Shown here: piece by piece, positions 34,073 to 41,890 of the stretch
Numbering within the stretch: position 1 is the stretch's first letter
Layout: the number at the start of each line of letters is the position of its first letter
Assembly (NCBI RefSeq): GCF_026343945.1
Contig: NZ_JAPKNJ010000001.1
Span: forward strand, 2,604,001 to 2,668,000
Length of the DNA: 64,000 nt
Direction: 5' to 3'
Source: Kaistia algarum
Lineage (GTDB): Bacteria; Pseudomonadota; Alphaproteobacteria; Rhizobiales; Kaistiaceae
The notes under the pieces: generated by a model
What the model was told of the DNA's origin: nothing
The model's input: only the letters and a program-made list of their open reading frames with translations
Database searches by the model: none
Program-made: the position numbers and the translations under genes

Positions 34073-35095
34073 TTGTTGACCGCAGATATCGACAATCTCA
34101 AAATCGCCAGATCGCCCGAACGAACGTCGACGATCCTTAGAGCCGTGCGCGGGCTGGCGAACCGGCGGGCCGCGCCGCTCTTCGTGCTGCTGGCCCTTTG
34201 CGTTCTCATCACGCTGGCGAACCCCAGCTTCATCGAGCCGCGAAATCTCGTCCGTATCGCCAATTCCGCCGCGGTGCCGCTGACGCTGGCCATGGGGCTC
34301 ACCTTCATCATCCTGCTTGGAAGCATCGATCTCTCGGTCGAGGGATCGCTGTCGATCGCCGCCATGGTGGTGGTGCTCCTGGCAACCAATGACGCCAACA
34401 CCAACCACTATGGCTGGTTGGCTGTCATCGCGGCGATCGCTGCCAGCACGGTGATGGGCTTTGCCAGCGGGCTGATCCAGACGCTGCTGCGCATACCCTC
34501 CTTCATGGCGACGCTCGGGGTCTGGTTTATCGGGCTTGGCATTTCCGTCTATATGCTGGGCGGCTCGGCGGTTCGCCTCATGGATCCGTCAATCCGCGAC
34601 CTGGCGCTGGCGCGCTTCGCTGGTCTGCCGCTCGGCGTGTGGGTGGCGCTGGCCGCTTTTGCTCTGGCCTGCACCGTCCAGTTCTACACGCGCCTTGGTC
34701 GCCATATCGTGGCGGTTGGCGGCGGCGAAGATCTGGCGGAGCTTTCCGGCGTCAATGTCCGCCGGGTGCGCATCCTGGCTTTCGGCCTTGCCGGCTTCTT
34801 CTTCGGGATAGCGGGCGTGCTGTCGGCTGCCCAGCTTGGTCGCTCGGATGCCGTCATCGCGGATGGACGGCTGTTCGCGGCCGTTACCGCCGTTGTGGTC
34901 GGTGGCACCGCGCTGACTGGCGGCGAGGGCGGCGTCATCAACACGCTGATCGGCGTCCTGATCGTGACGATCCTCGGCAACGGTATGATCCTGCTCGGGG
35001 TCTCGCCCTATGTGCAGCAGACCGTGCAGGGATTGATGATCATCGCTGCCGTCGCGCTGTCGCTGGACCGCCTTCGCCTCCAAATCGTGAAGTGA
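34073..35095 (+). CDS. CUT2 sugar ABC transporter permease (RbsC-like)
   Basis: This membrane subunit is about 340 residues long. Family signatures are LGSIDLSVEGS after the first helices and VVGGTALTGGEGGV near the C-terminus. The start is uncertain: TTG codons at 34073 and 34076 are available, a nearby ATG at 34057 is out of frame, and the first in-frame ATG is far inside the protein. The weak GAGCGGGA upstream is the only ribosome-site candidate. It precedes the ATPase gene by four bases and works with a second permease at 36610. Confidence 0.88.
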   Translation: MLTADIDNLKIARSPERTSTILRAVRGLANRRAAPLFVLLALCVLITLANPSFIEPRNLVRIANSAAVPLTLAMGLTFIILLGSIDLSVEGSLSIAAMVVVLLATNDANTNHYGWLAVIAAIAASTVMGFASGLIQTLLRIPSFMATLGVWFIGLGISVYMLGGSAVRLMDPSIRDLALARFAGLPLGVWVALAAFALACTVQFYTRLGRHIVAVGGGEDLAELSGVNVRRVRILAFGLAGFFFGIAGVLSAAQLGRSDAVIADGRLFAAVTAVVVGGTALTGGEGGVINTLIGVLIVTILGNGMILLGVSPYVQQTVQGLMIIAAVALSLDRLRLQIVK

Positions 35096-35099
35096 CGCG

Positions 35100-36602
35100 A
35101 TGCTCTCAGCGCATTCGATCAGCAAGTCATTTTCAGGCGTTCCTGCGCTCAAGGGCGTCTCGCTGGAGATCCGCCCCAACGAGGTCGTTGGCCTGATCGG
35201 CGAGAACGGTGCCGGCAAGTCCACCCTGATGCGGATTTTCGCGGGTACGCATCAGCCCGATGGCGGGACGTTGATGCGGGATGGCGAACCGGTACGCCTG
35301 CGCCATGCCCGCGATGGCGCCGCCCATGGCATCGGCATGGTGTTCCAGGAGCAGTCGCTGCTGCTCAATCTGTCTGTCGCCGAGAACATCTATCTCGGCC
35401 AGGAGAGCCAGTTCGTCCGATTTGGGCTCGTCGATTGGAAGGGGATGCGTTCCGCCGCGAAGCGACAGCTGGGCAAGATCGGCGTCGATATCGACGTGAC
35501 CGCGCGAACCTCGGAGCTGACCTTCGCCGCCCGCCAGATGGTGGAACTAGCCAAGGCGCTGACGCTCGAGGAGACCGTCGAGCGACCCCTCGTGATCCTT
35601 CTGGACGAACCGACTTCGGTCCTGAGCGGCGGCGACATCGAAATACTGTTCAACCGGGTCCGGTCGTTGAAATCGCGCGCAAGCTTCGTCTTCGTGTCCC
35701 ACCGTCTCGACGAAGTGCTCCGCATTTCCGACCGGGTCTACACGATGAAGGATGGGGAAGTGGTGGCGGAGCATCGTGCCGCCGATATCACCGGTCCGGA
35801 ACTCCACAAGATCATGGTCGGCCGCGGCTTGCAGACCGCTTACTACAAGGAAGACCGGCAGCTTCCGCCCCGAAGCGAAATCCTTGTCGAAGCCGCGGGC
35901 CTCGGCGCCATCGGCGCGTACAGCAAGGTCGACCTTGCGATCCGGGCCGGAGAAATCGTCGGGATCGCCGGCGTGGTCGGCTCGGGTCGCGAGGAGGTGA
36001 CGCGCACCATCGGCGGCTTCATGCCCCATAGCGAGGGCACGCTGACTATCCTGGGCGAAGCCGTCCATTTCCGGTCCCCCGAACAGGCCGTGCGCCGTAG
36101 TGTCGGCTATGTCCCGCGCGAGCGTCGCGTCGAAGGACTCGTGATGTTTCTGTCTATTGCCGAGAACATCACCCTCGGCGATCTCTCGGCCGTCATCCAG
36201 AATGGCGTGATCAATTATCGGCGCGAGCGGACCCTCGCGACGGAATGGATCCGCCGCCTCCATATCAAGGCGCCCGGCCCGGATATCGCCTGCCGCAAGC
36301 TCTCGGGCGGCAATCAGCAGAAGGTCGTGCTGGCGCGATGGATGACGGCCGGCTCCCGCGTCCTCATCCTCGATCATCCGACGCGCGGCCTCGATGTCGG
36401 CGCCAAGGAGGAGGTCTATGAGCTGGTCCGCGAGCTTTCGAGCCAGGGCGTCGCCATCCTGCTGATCTCCGACACGCTGGAGGAAACCATCGGGCTTTCC
36501 CACCGGGTGATCGTCATGCGCGACGGTGCGGTCACCGCGCGGTTCGACGCCGAGCCGGGCCACAAGCCCGACCAGGTCGATGTCGTCAGGGCGATGGTGT
36601 GA
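35100..36602 (+). CDS. CUT2 sugar ABC transporter ATP-binding protein (two nucleotide-binding domains)
   Basis: This 500-residue ATPase has the RbsA layout. The N-terminal domain has GENGAGKST, the degenerate signature FAARQMVELA and ILLDEPTSVLS. The C-terminal domain has GVVGSGREE, the signature LSGGNQQKV and Walker B LILDHPTRGLDVG, in which the catalytic Glu is replaced by His. The asymmetric arrangement suggests only one productive ATPase site per chain. The gene starts four bases after the first permease and ends seven bases before the second, so all three are one operon with the binding protein. Confidence 0.93.
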   Translation: MLSAHSISKSFSGVPALKGVSLEIRPNEVVGLIGENGAGKSTLMRIFAGTHQPDGGTLMRDGEPVRLRHARDGAAHGIGMVFQEQSLLLNLSVAENIYLGQESQFVRFGLVDWKGMRSAAKRQLGKIGVDIDVTARTSELTFAARQMVELAKALTLEETVERPLVILLDEPTSVLSGGDIEILFNRVRSLKSRASFVFVSHRLDEVLRISDRVYTMKDGEVVAEHRAADITGPELHKIMVGRGLQTAYYKEDRQLPPRSEILVEAAGLGAIGAYSKVDLAIRAGEIVGIAGVVGSGREEVTRTIGGFMPHSEGTLTILGEAVHFRSPEQAVRRSVGYVPRERRVEGLVMFLSIAENITLGDLSAVIQNGVINYRRERTLATEWIRRLHIKAPGPDIACRKLSGGNQQKVVLARWMTAGSRVLILDHPTRGLDVGAKEEVYELVRELSSQGVAILLISDTLEETIGLSHRVIVMRDGAVTARFDAEPGHKPDQVDVVRAMV

Positions 36603-36609
36603 GGATCCG

Positions 36610-37578
36610 ATGAGAACCGCTTCCGATATCCGATCGCTTCTGGCCGCCGGCTGGCTCCAAGGCGCCATTCCGCCTTTCCTTCTGGTCGTCCTCGTCCTCC
36701 TCATTGAGATCGCCGCCCCCGGATTTCTCTCCGGCGAGACGCTGATGCTGCTGCTATCCAACACGGCGGTCCTCTTCATTCTGGCGGCCGGCGTCACTTT
36801 CGTCATCCTGATCGGCGGCATCGATCTCTCGATCCAGGCGGTGGCGTCGCTGGCCAGCGTCATCCTGGCGCAGCTCCTGCCGAGGCTGGGCTTGTGGGCG
36901 TTCCCGATCGCCATCCTCGCGGGCACGGTCTTCGGTGTTCTTTCCGGCTATGTGCATGTCCGGCTCAAGGTCCCATCTTTCGTGGCGACGCTGGCAACCG
37001 GCGGTGTCGTGGCGGGTATCGCGCTCTGGATCGCGGATGGACGGGCGATCACCATCGAGGAAGGTGGCCGCGCCAATACCGCCTGGATCAACGGAACCGT
37101 CGGCGGCATCCCGTCCGTCGTACTGATTGCGACGCTGATCGGGCTCATCGCCTTCTTTGCGCTGCGTTACACCCGGTTCGGGCGCTACAGCCTGGCGGTG
37201 GGTGCCGGGGAGCCGGCCGCGCTCGCCGCCGGCATCAATGTTCCCCGTACGAAGATCATCGCCTTTGCGGTCTCCGGGACGCTGGCCGCCATCGCCGGGG
37301 CGATCCTCGCGGCGCGACTCTCAAGCGGCTCGCCCAATCTCGCCAATCAGCTTCTGTTGCCCGCGATCGCTGCCGTCATTGTCGGCGGCACGGCCATCAC
37401 CGGCGGCCTCGGCGGGGTTGCCCGCACGGCGGTCGGCGCCCTTATCATCTCGATCGTCCGGATCGGCATGACCTTCGTCGGCATCAACATCTTTGCGGAA
37501 AATGTCGTCTTCGGCAGCGTGCTGATCTTGGCGGTCGCGATCACGATCGACCGCAGCAAGATCGCGATCATCAAATGA
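36610..37578 (+). CDS. CUT2 sugar ABC transporter permease (RbsC-like), second subunit
   Basis: This 322-residue permease has the signatures IGGIDLSIQA and VIVGGTAITGGLGGV, with about ten hydrophobic segments. The ATG at 36610 follows TGAGGATCC, close to the ATPase stop; a longer in-frame opening from 36526 overlaps the ATPase gene and is rejected. It is distinct from the first permease in the operon, again implying a heterodimeric channel as in the importer at the left edge of the window. Confidence 0.92.
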   Translation: MRTASDIRSLLAAGWLQGAIPPFLLVVLVLLIEIAAPGFLSGETLMLLLSNTAVLFILAAGVTFVILIGGIDLSIQAVASLASVILAQLLPRLGLWAFPIAILAGTVFGVLSGYVHVRLKVPSFVATLATGGVVAGIALWIADGRAITIEEGGRANTAWINGTVGGIPSVVLIATLIGLIAFFALRYTRFGRYSLAVGAGEPAALAAGINVPRTKIIAFAVSGTLAAIAGAILAARLSSGSPNLANQLLLPAIAAVIVGGTAITGGLGGVARTAVGALIISIVRIGMTFVGINIFAENVVFGSVLILAVAITIDRSKIAIIK

Positions 37579-37661
37579 GGAACGATCGTCACGGGCACAG
37601 CGAACCGGCCGCCAATGGAAAGCGCCGCGCCTGGCGGCGCGGCCTCTCTCAAACGGCCCTG

Positions 37662-38078
37662 TCAGGACATGGTGGCGAGGTCGATGAGCTCGATCTTGTA
37701 GCCGTCAGGGTCCTCGATGAAGGCAATATGCGTCGTGCCGTGCTTCATCGGGCCCGGCGGACGGGGAATCTTGACGCCCTGCTTTTCGAGCGCGGCGCAG
37801 ACGCCATAGATGTCGTTGACGCCGAGTGCCAAATGGCCGAAGGCGGTACCGAGATCGTAGGCTTCTTCGCGTCCCCAATTATAGGTCAGCTCGACGACGG
37901 TATCCGTGTCCTCGGGACCATAACCGACAAAGGCGTTGGTGAACTTCCCTTCGGGGTAATCGTCCCGACGAAGCAAGTCCATGCCGAGCATCTCAGTATA
38001 AAAGCGGATCGATTTGTCCAGATCGAGCACACGGATCATCGTGTGCATCATTCTAAATTTCGTGGGCGTGTCGCTCAT
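37662..38078 (-). CDS. gloA: Lactoylglutathione lyase (glyoxalase I)
   Basis: This 138-residue enzyme should isomerise the methylglyoxal-glutathione adduct to lactoylglutathione. All four metal ligands of the GloA type are recognisable: His in MMHTMIRVLD, Glu in VVELTYNW, His in FGHLALGV and Glu in YKIELIDL. The segment DKSIRFYTEMLGMDLLRR is the family hallmark. The ATG at 38078 has GGAGGAG upstream at a slightly long distance; a longer opening to 38138 adds a basic stretch not found in the family. It is transcribed opposite to the sugar operon and diverges from a 2-hydroxyacid dehydrogenase gene. Confidence 0.92.
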   Translation of the reverse strand: MSDTPTKFRMMHTMIRVLDLDKSIRFYTEMLGMDLLRRDDYPEGKFTNAFVGYGPEDTDTVVELTYNWGREEAYDLGTAFGHLALGVNDIYGVCAALEKQGVKIPRPPGPMKHGTTHIAFIEDPDGYKIELIDLATMS

Positions 38079-38173
38079 GATCGAGAATACTCCTCCAATT
38101 CGTCGAATTCGGCCGATTTTTGAGTGGAACGATCGCATGGCGCAGGCCGCGCCTTGATGTTCAAGATCAGCGT

Positions 38174-38184
38174 TGTATGATAAC
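38174..38184. promoter_or_regulatory. Imperfect GntR-type dyad TTGTATGATAA
   Basis: This 11-mer matches the TTGT-N3-ACAA pattern except for one base in the right half. It lies 49 bases before the start of the D-2-hydroxyacid dehydrogenase gene and on the far side of gloA, so the FCD regulator gene at 39686 in the same operon may regulate itself through it. Confidence 0.35.
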
Positions 38185-38232
38185 CATGCAAGTGATGCAA
38201 TTGTCTAGTCGTTTTGGATCCCCGTCAGGTTG

Positions 38233-39672
38233 ATGCCGATGCATGCCGTTCTGCCGCTTCAGGAAACTGCGCTCGCCGCCCTTCACGCCGCGATGCCGGC
38301 AGGCATGCTGCTGACGGAGGAAGCCGATGTCGAGCGCTACAGCCGCGACTGGACGGGGGATCATCATGGCCGGCCTGTGGCCGTCGCGCGGCCACGGTCG
38401 GTCGAGGAAGTCAGCCTTTTGATGCGCTGCTGCCATGAACATCGGATCCATGTCGTGCCACAGGGCGGGCTGACCGGTCTCGTCGGTGCCGCGGTACCGA
38501 GCTATCCCGGCGGCGAGGTCGTGGTGTCGCTGGAGCGGATGAACAAGGTCCGGTCGGTCCATGCTATCGATTTCGCCATGGTCGTCGAAGCGGGCTGCAT
38601 TCTGGAGGAGGCGAAGCGCCAGGCCGAGGCAGTCGACTGTATACTGCCCATCACCTTTGGCGCGCAGGGAAGCTGCCGCCTGGGCGGCAATGTCGCGACC
38701 AATGCCGGCGGGTTCAACGTGCTTCGCTACGGCATGACCCGCGATCTGGTCCTGGGGCTTGAAGTCGTGCTGACGGACGGGCGCATCTGGAACGGGCTGC
38801 GCACCCTGCGCAAGGACAACCGCGGCTACGATTTGAAGCAGCTCTTCATCGGCAGCGAAGGCACACTTGGTATCATCACGGCCGTTTCGCTGAAGCTGTT
38901 CCCCAGGCCGACCCAGATCGAGACTGCGCTTGTCGGTCTGGACTCGGTCGAGGACGCGATGGCGCTCTATGCTCTCGCGCGGCGGGAATGCAGCGACCTG
39001 CTATCGGCGTTCGAGCTTATTCTGCGTGGCGGTATCGAGATCGCGATCAATGCCCGTGCCGATCTTGAGGATCCGTTGTCCGAGGTCTATCCGGTCTATG
39101 TCCTGCTGGAGGCTTCGGCTGGCGGGCGGGTCGATCTCCGGGCCCTGATCGAGGATTTCCTGGCGGGCGCGGGCCAATGGGTGCGCGATGGCGTCATCGC
39201 TTCGAACCGGACCCAGGGAGAGCGGCTCTGGCTGCTGCGCGAAATGATGGTCGAGGCCCAGGGGCGTGGCGGCCGCTATCTGAGAACCGACGTTTCCGTT
39301 CCGATATCGAGCATCGCCGCCTTCGTTTCAGACAGCCTCACGGCGCTCGCCGCTGCCCATCCAGCGGCCCTCGTGGTAACCTATGGGCATGTGGGCGACG
39401 GCAATCTCCATATGAACGTAGTCCCGCCCGAAGGCATGGCGGCGTCGGAGATGGACAGGCTTTTCCATGCGGCCGAGACCATCATCTTTGATGCCATCGA
39501 CCGACATGGCGGCTCCATCAGCGCCGAGCATGGTATCGGCCGGGTCAAGCAACGGGCCTATCTCGATCGTGCCGACCCCTTGACGCTCGAACTGGCGGGC
39601 CGGATCAAGGATGCGTTCGATCCGCTGCATCTGCTCAGCGCGGGTCGGATCCTGCCCCTGCGAGACGTTTGA
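38233..39672 (+). CDS. FAD-linked D-2-hydroxyacid dehydrogenase (GlcD/D-lactate dehydrogenase-like)
   Basis: This protein of about 479 residues has an N-terminal FAD-binding domain with VVPQGGLTGLVGAAVP and GNVATNAGGFNVLRYGMTRD, and a C-terminal FAD-oxidase domain with TYGHVGDGNLHMNV and EHGIGRVK; the His pair in these last motifs normally binds the metal and substrate. Family members oxidise D-lactate, D-2-hydroxyglutarate or glycolate. The ATG at 38233 is preferred to a TTG one codon earlier. An FCD regulator gene follows 13 bases on, and a LarA-type racemase lies 5 kb away, consistent with handling of a 2-hydroxyacid. Confidence 0.9.
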   Translation: MPMHAVLPLQETALAALHAAMPAGMLLTEEADVERYSRDWTGDHHGRPVAVARPRSVEEVSLLMRCCHEHRIHVVPQGGLTGLVGAAVPSYPGGEVVVSLERMNKVRSVHAIDFAMVVEAGCILEEAKRQAEAVDCILPITFGAQGSCRLGGNVATNAGGFNVLRYGMTRDLVLGLEVVLTDGRIWNGLRTLRKDNRGYDLKQLFIGSEGTLGIITAVSLKLFPRPTQIETALVGLDSVEDAMALYALARRECSDLLSAFELILRGGIEIAINARADLEDPLSEVYPVYVLLEASAGGRVDLRALIEDFLAGAGQWVRDGVIASNRTQGERLWLLREMMVEAQGRGGRYLRTDVSVPISSIAAFVSDSLTALAAAHPAALVVTYGHVGDGNLHMNVVPPEGMAASEMDRLFHAAETIIFDAIDRHGGSISAEHGIGRVKQRAYLDRADPLTLELAGRIKDAFDPLHLLSAGRILPLRDV

Positions 39673-39685
39673 TGGAGATAACGGC

Positions 39686-40405
39686 GTGACTTTGAAGCTC
39701 GACAAGGTGAGCCGCGGTCCCAATCTCTCGACCTTGGTTGCGAGTTCGATTTCACGCGAGATCGCCCAGGGCCGGTTGAAGCCGGGCGACCAATTGCCCA
39801 CCGAGCAGAAGCTGGCATTGACCTTCGGTGTCAGCCGCAATGTCATCCGCGAGGCCATTGCCAGGCTTCGCTCCGAGGGTCGTATCTGGTCCCAGCAAGG
39901 TCGCGGCGCCTTCGTTGCCGATGAGCCGAACGCTACCGTGCTGACGATCGACTACGACGCCTTGCAGCAGGCGTCGGCGTTTCGCAGCCTGTTCGAATTG
40001 CGCGGAATTCTCGAGGTCCAGGCGGCGGCGCTGGCGGCCCAGCGGCGGACGGACGCGGATATCGCCGCGATGCGCGAGGCGCTCGAGACGATGACCAACG
40101 TCCCCTATGGCAGCGTCACGTGGCTGACGACAGACCTCAATTTCCACAAGACGGTCGCCTCTGCGACCGGCAATGCCTACATGCTGCAATTCCTGACCTT
40201 CGTCTCCGAACGCGTTCGGGACAGTATCCTAGCCTCGGGCAACCAGAAGAAATCCGAGGAACTCGCCCGCGTGACGATCGGCGAGCACCAGCTCATTCTC
40301 GATGCGATCGAAGCGCAGCAACCCGATGCCGCTCGCCAGGCCATGCTGGCTCATCTCTCGGGTGCGGCACGCCGCGTTGGGCTCTCCGATGAGCCGATCG
40401 GATAG
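39686..40405 (+). CDS. GntR-family transcriptional regulator, FCD (FadR) subfamily
   Basis: This 239-residue regulator starts at a GTG with GGAG eight bases upstream; an upstream in-frame opening overlaps the dehydrogenase gene. The winged helix (about residues 12-75) contains LKPGDQLPTEQKLALTFGVSRN and VIREAIARLRSEG. The C-terminal FCD effector domain begins near FELRGILEVQAAAL. It is co-transcribed with the 2-hydroxyacid dehydrogenase gene and is a candidate to bind the TTGT-N3-ACAA dyads at 32788, 38174 and 50236. FCD proteins usually release DNA on binding a carboxylic acid; the acid here is not known. Confidence 0.92.
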   Translation: MTLKLDKVSRGPNLSTLVASSISREIAQGRLKPGDQLPTEQKLALTFGVSRNVIREAIARLRSEGRIWSQQGRGAFVADEPNATVLTIDYDALQQASAFRSLFELRGILEVQAAALAAQRRTDADIAAMREALETMTNVPYGSVTWLTTDLNFHKTVASATGNAYMLQFLTFVSERVRDSILASGNQKKSEELARVTIGEHQLILDAIEAQQPDAARQAMLAHLSGAARRVGLSDEPIG

Positions 40406-40439
40406 CGCTCCGGACGGCAGTGAGAGCCCACGCGGGCGC

Positions 40440-41099
40440 TTATGAAAAGCTGCCCAGCATCCGGATCGCCGCGCAGGCAGCGCCATAGCCGCTGTCGATG
40501 TTGCACGTCACGAGGCCCGGCGCGCAGCTCGACAGCATGGCGTTGAGTGCCGTCCGGCCGTTCTCCGCTGCGCCATAGCCAACCGATGTTGGGACACAGA
40601 TGATCGTACTCCGCACCAATCCGCCGAGGACGCTGGCGAGGGCGGCGTCCATCCCGGCAACGGCGATCACGATGGGAAAACGCCGGATTTCGTCGATCCT
40701 GTCCATGAGGCGCCATAGGCCGGCGACGCCCACATCCGTAATCAATGTCGCCTCGATCCCGGCATGGCGGAGGGTTCGGGCCGCCTCGCGTGCCACGGGC
40801 GCATCTGACGTGCCGGCAGCGACGATGGCCACCTTGCCCCTCGAAATGACCGGCCGTAGCGCGCCGAAGAATGCCGTCCGCGAAAGGCTGCAATAATCGA
40901 GCGCCTGCTGTTGTTCAGGTGGCAGTTGTTGAAGCTTGTCGTTTTCGAGACGGGTCAGCAGCAGCCCATCGCCCCGCGCCGCGACTTCGTTCAGGATCGA
41001 CGAAATCTGCCCTGCGCTCTTGCCCTGGCAAAACACGGCCTCGTCGAGGCCGATCCGCCCGGCCCGGCCGTGATCGAAGACAATATCCTCCGCGCTCAC
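40440..41099 (-). CDS. larB: Nickel-pincer cofactor biosynthesis protein LarB
   Basis: This 219-residue protein should carboxylate and hydrolyse nicotinic acid adenine dinucleotide to pyridinium-3,5-dicarboxylate mononucleotide, the first step to the nickel-pincer cofactor. The C-terminal part is AIR-carboxylase-like (KVAIVAAGTSDAPVAREAARTL, VAGMDAALASVLGGL, CVPTSVGYGA), as in LarB. A GTG at 41099 overlaps the larE stop (GTGA). The protein is slightly shorter than the roughly 245 residues of the best-known LarB; the N-terminal region begins VSAEDIVFDHGRAGRIGLDE and looks complete. larC, larE and larB are consecutive and coupled. Confidence 0.92.
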   Translation of the reverse strand: MSAEDIVFDHGRAGRIGLDEAVFCQGKSAGQISSILNEVAARGDGLLLTRLENDKLQQLPPEQQQALDYCSLSRTAFFGALRPVISRGKVAIVAAGTSDAPVAREAARTLRHAGIEATLITDVGVAGLWRLMDRIDEIRRFPIVIAVAGMDAALASVLGGLVRSTIICVPTSVGYGAAENGRTALNAMLSSCAPGLVTCNIDSGYGAACAAIRMLGSFS

Positions 41100-41890
41100 G
41101 ATTTGGCTCCGACAAACGCGCTGCCTTTGCGATAGGCCTCGAACGAGATCCGCTGGCCAGCGATCGACGCGGGCAATAGCGCGGCGATGGCTTGGACAAG
41201 CTCCTGGCTTCCCTCTGCGGCCGCCAAGGATGACGGATCCAGCTCGATGACGACGCCGGCGTGGCGGACACGGCATCGGACCGTCTCTGGCGCCAGCGAC
41301 CTGCCCACCAGCGTCTCGATGGCGTGGATGGCGGTCAGGGTGGCTGGGTCGATGCGAATGGCGGTCTCGACCCGGCTGGACAGGCAGGGCGAGGCGGGTA
41401 GCTCGGCGAGGTCGCCCAGCCCCAGTTGACGGGCGAGGTTGCGGACGCCTGCCTTGTCGACCCCTGCTTCCACATAGGGGTGGCGTACCCCGACAGCCCG
41501 CGCGGCGTCGAGCCCGGGGCGATATTCGCCAAGATCGTCCATGTTGGCGCCCGATACGATCTGTCGCCGCGAGAGGCCTGCGATCGCGCCATAGAGATGA
41601 CCCTTGCAAAAGAAGCAGCGGTTCACGGGGTTGTCGAGATAATTGCGATCGCCGAACTCCCCGGCATCGAGGGTCACGAGGGTCCAGCCTTCGCGCTGTG
41701 CCCAAAGCCGGACACGTTCGGTCGCTTCCGGCTGCACGGCGGGGGAAACCGCGTGGGCCATGTCGACGGCATGGGTGCCGAGCAGGCGGCCCGCGACGAT
41801 CGCGAGCGTCATGGAATCGACGCCGCCACTGACGGCGATCGTGATCGGGCCGAGGGACGAGAGCACCTCTTCGAGTGGGGTCGGTATCAA
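41096..41890 (-). CDS. larE: Nickel-pincer cofactor sulfur transferase LarE
   Basis: This 264-residue PP-loop ATPase should adenylate and sulfurate the pyridinium dicarboxylate to the dithiocarboxylate. The ATP loop SGGVDS is at residues 21-26. Three cysteines stand out: Cys92 and Cys95 in NRCFFCKGHLY and Cys169 in ASPCLSSR. The last matches the sacrificial-sulfur cysteine of LarE, while the CxxC pair resembles the iron-sulfur-cluster type described in some organisms, so a catalytic rather than sacrificial mode is possible. The TTG start overlaps the larC stop by four bases (TTGA) and the stop overlaps larB (GTGA). Confidence 0.93.
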   Translation of the reverse strand: MIPTPLEEVLSSLGPITIAVSGGVDSMTLAIVAGRLLGTHAVDMAHAVSPAVQPEATERVRLWAQREGWTLVTLDAGEFGDRNYLDNPVNRCFFCKGHLYGAIAGLSRRQIVSGANMDDLGEYRPGLDAARAVGVRHPYVEAGVDKAGVRNLARQLGLGDLAELPASPCLSSRVETAIRIDPATLTAIHAIETLVGRSLAPETVRCRVRHAGVVIELDPSSLAAAEGSQELVQAIAALLPASIAGQRISFEAYRKGSAFVGAKS

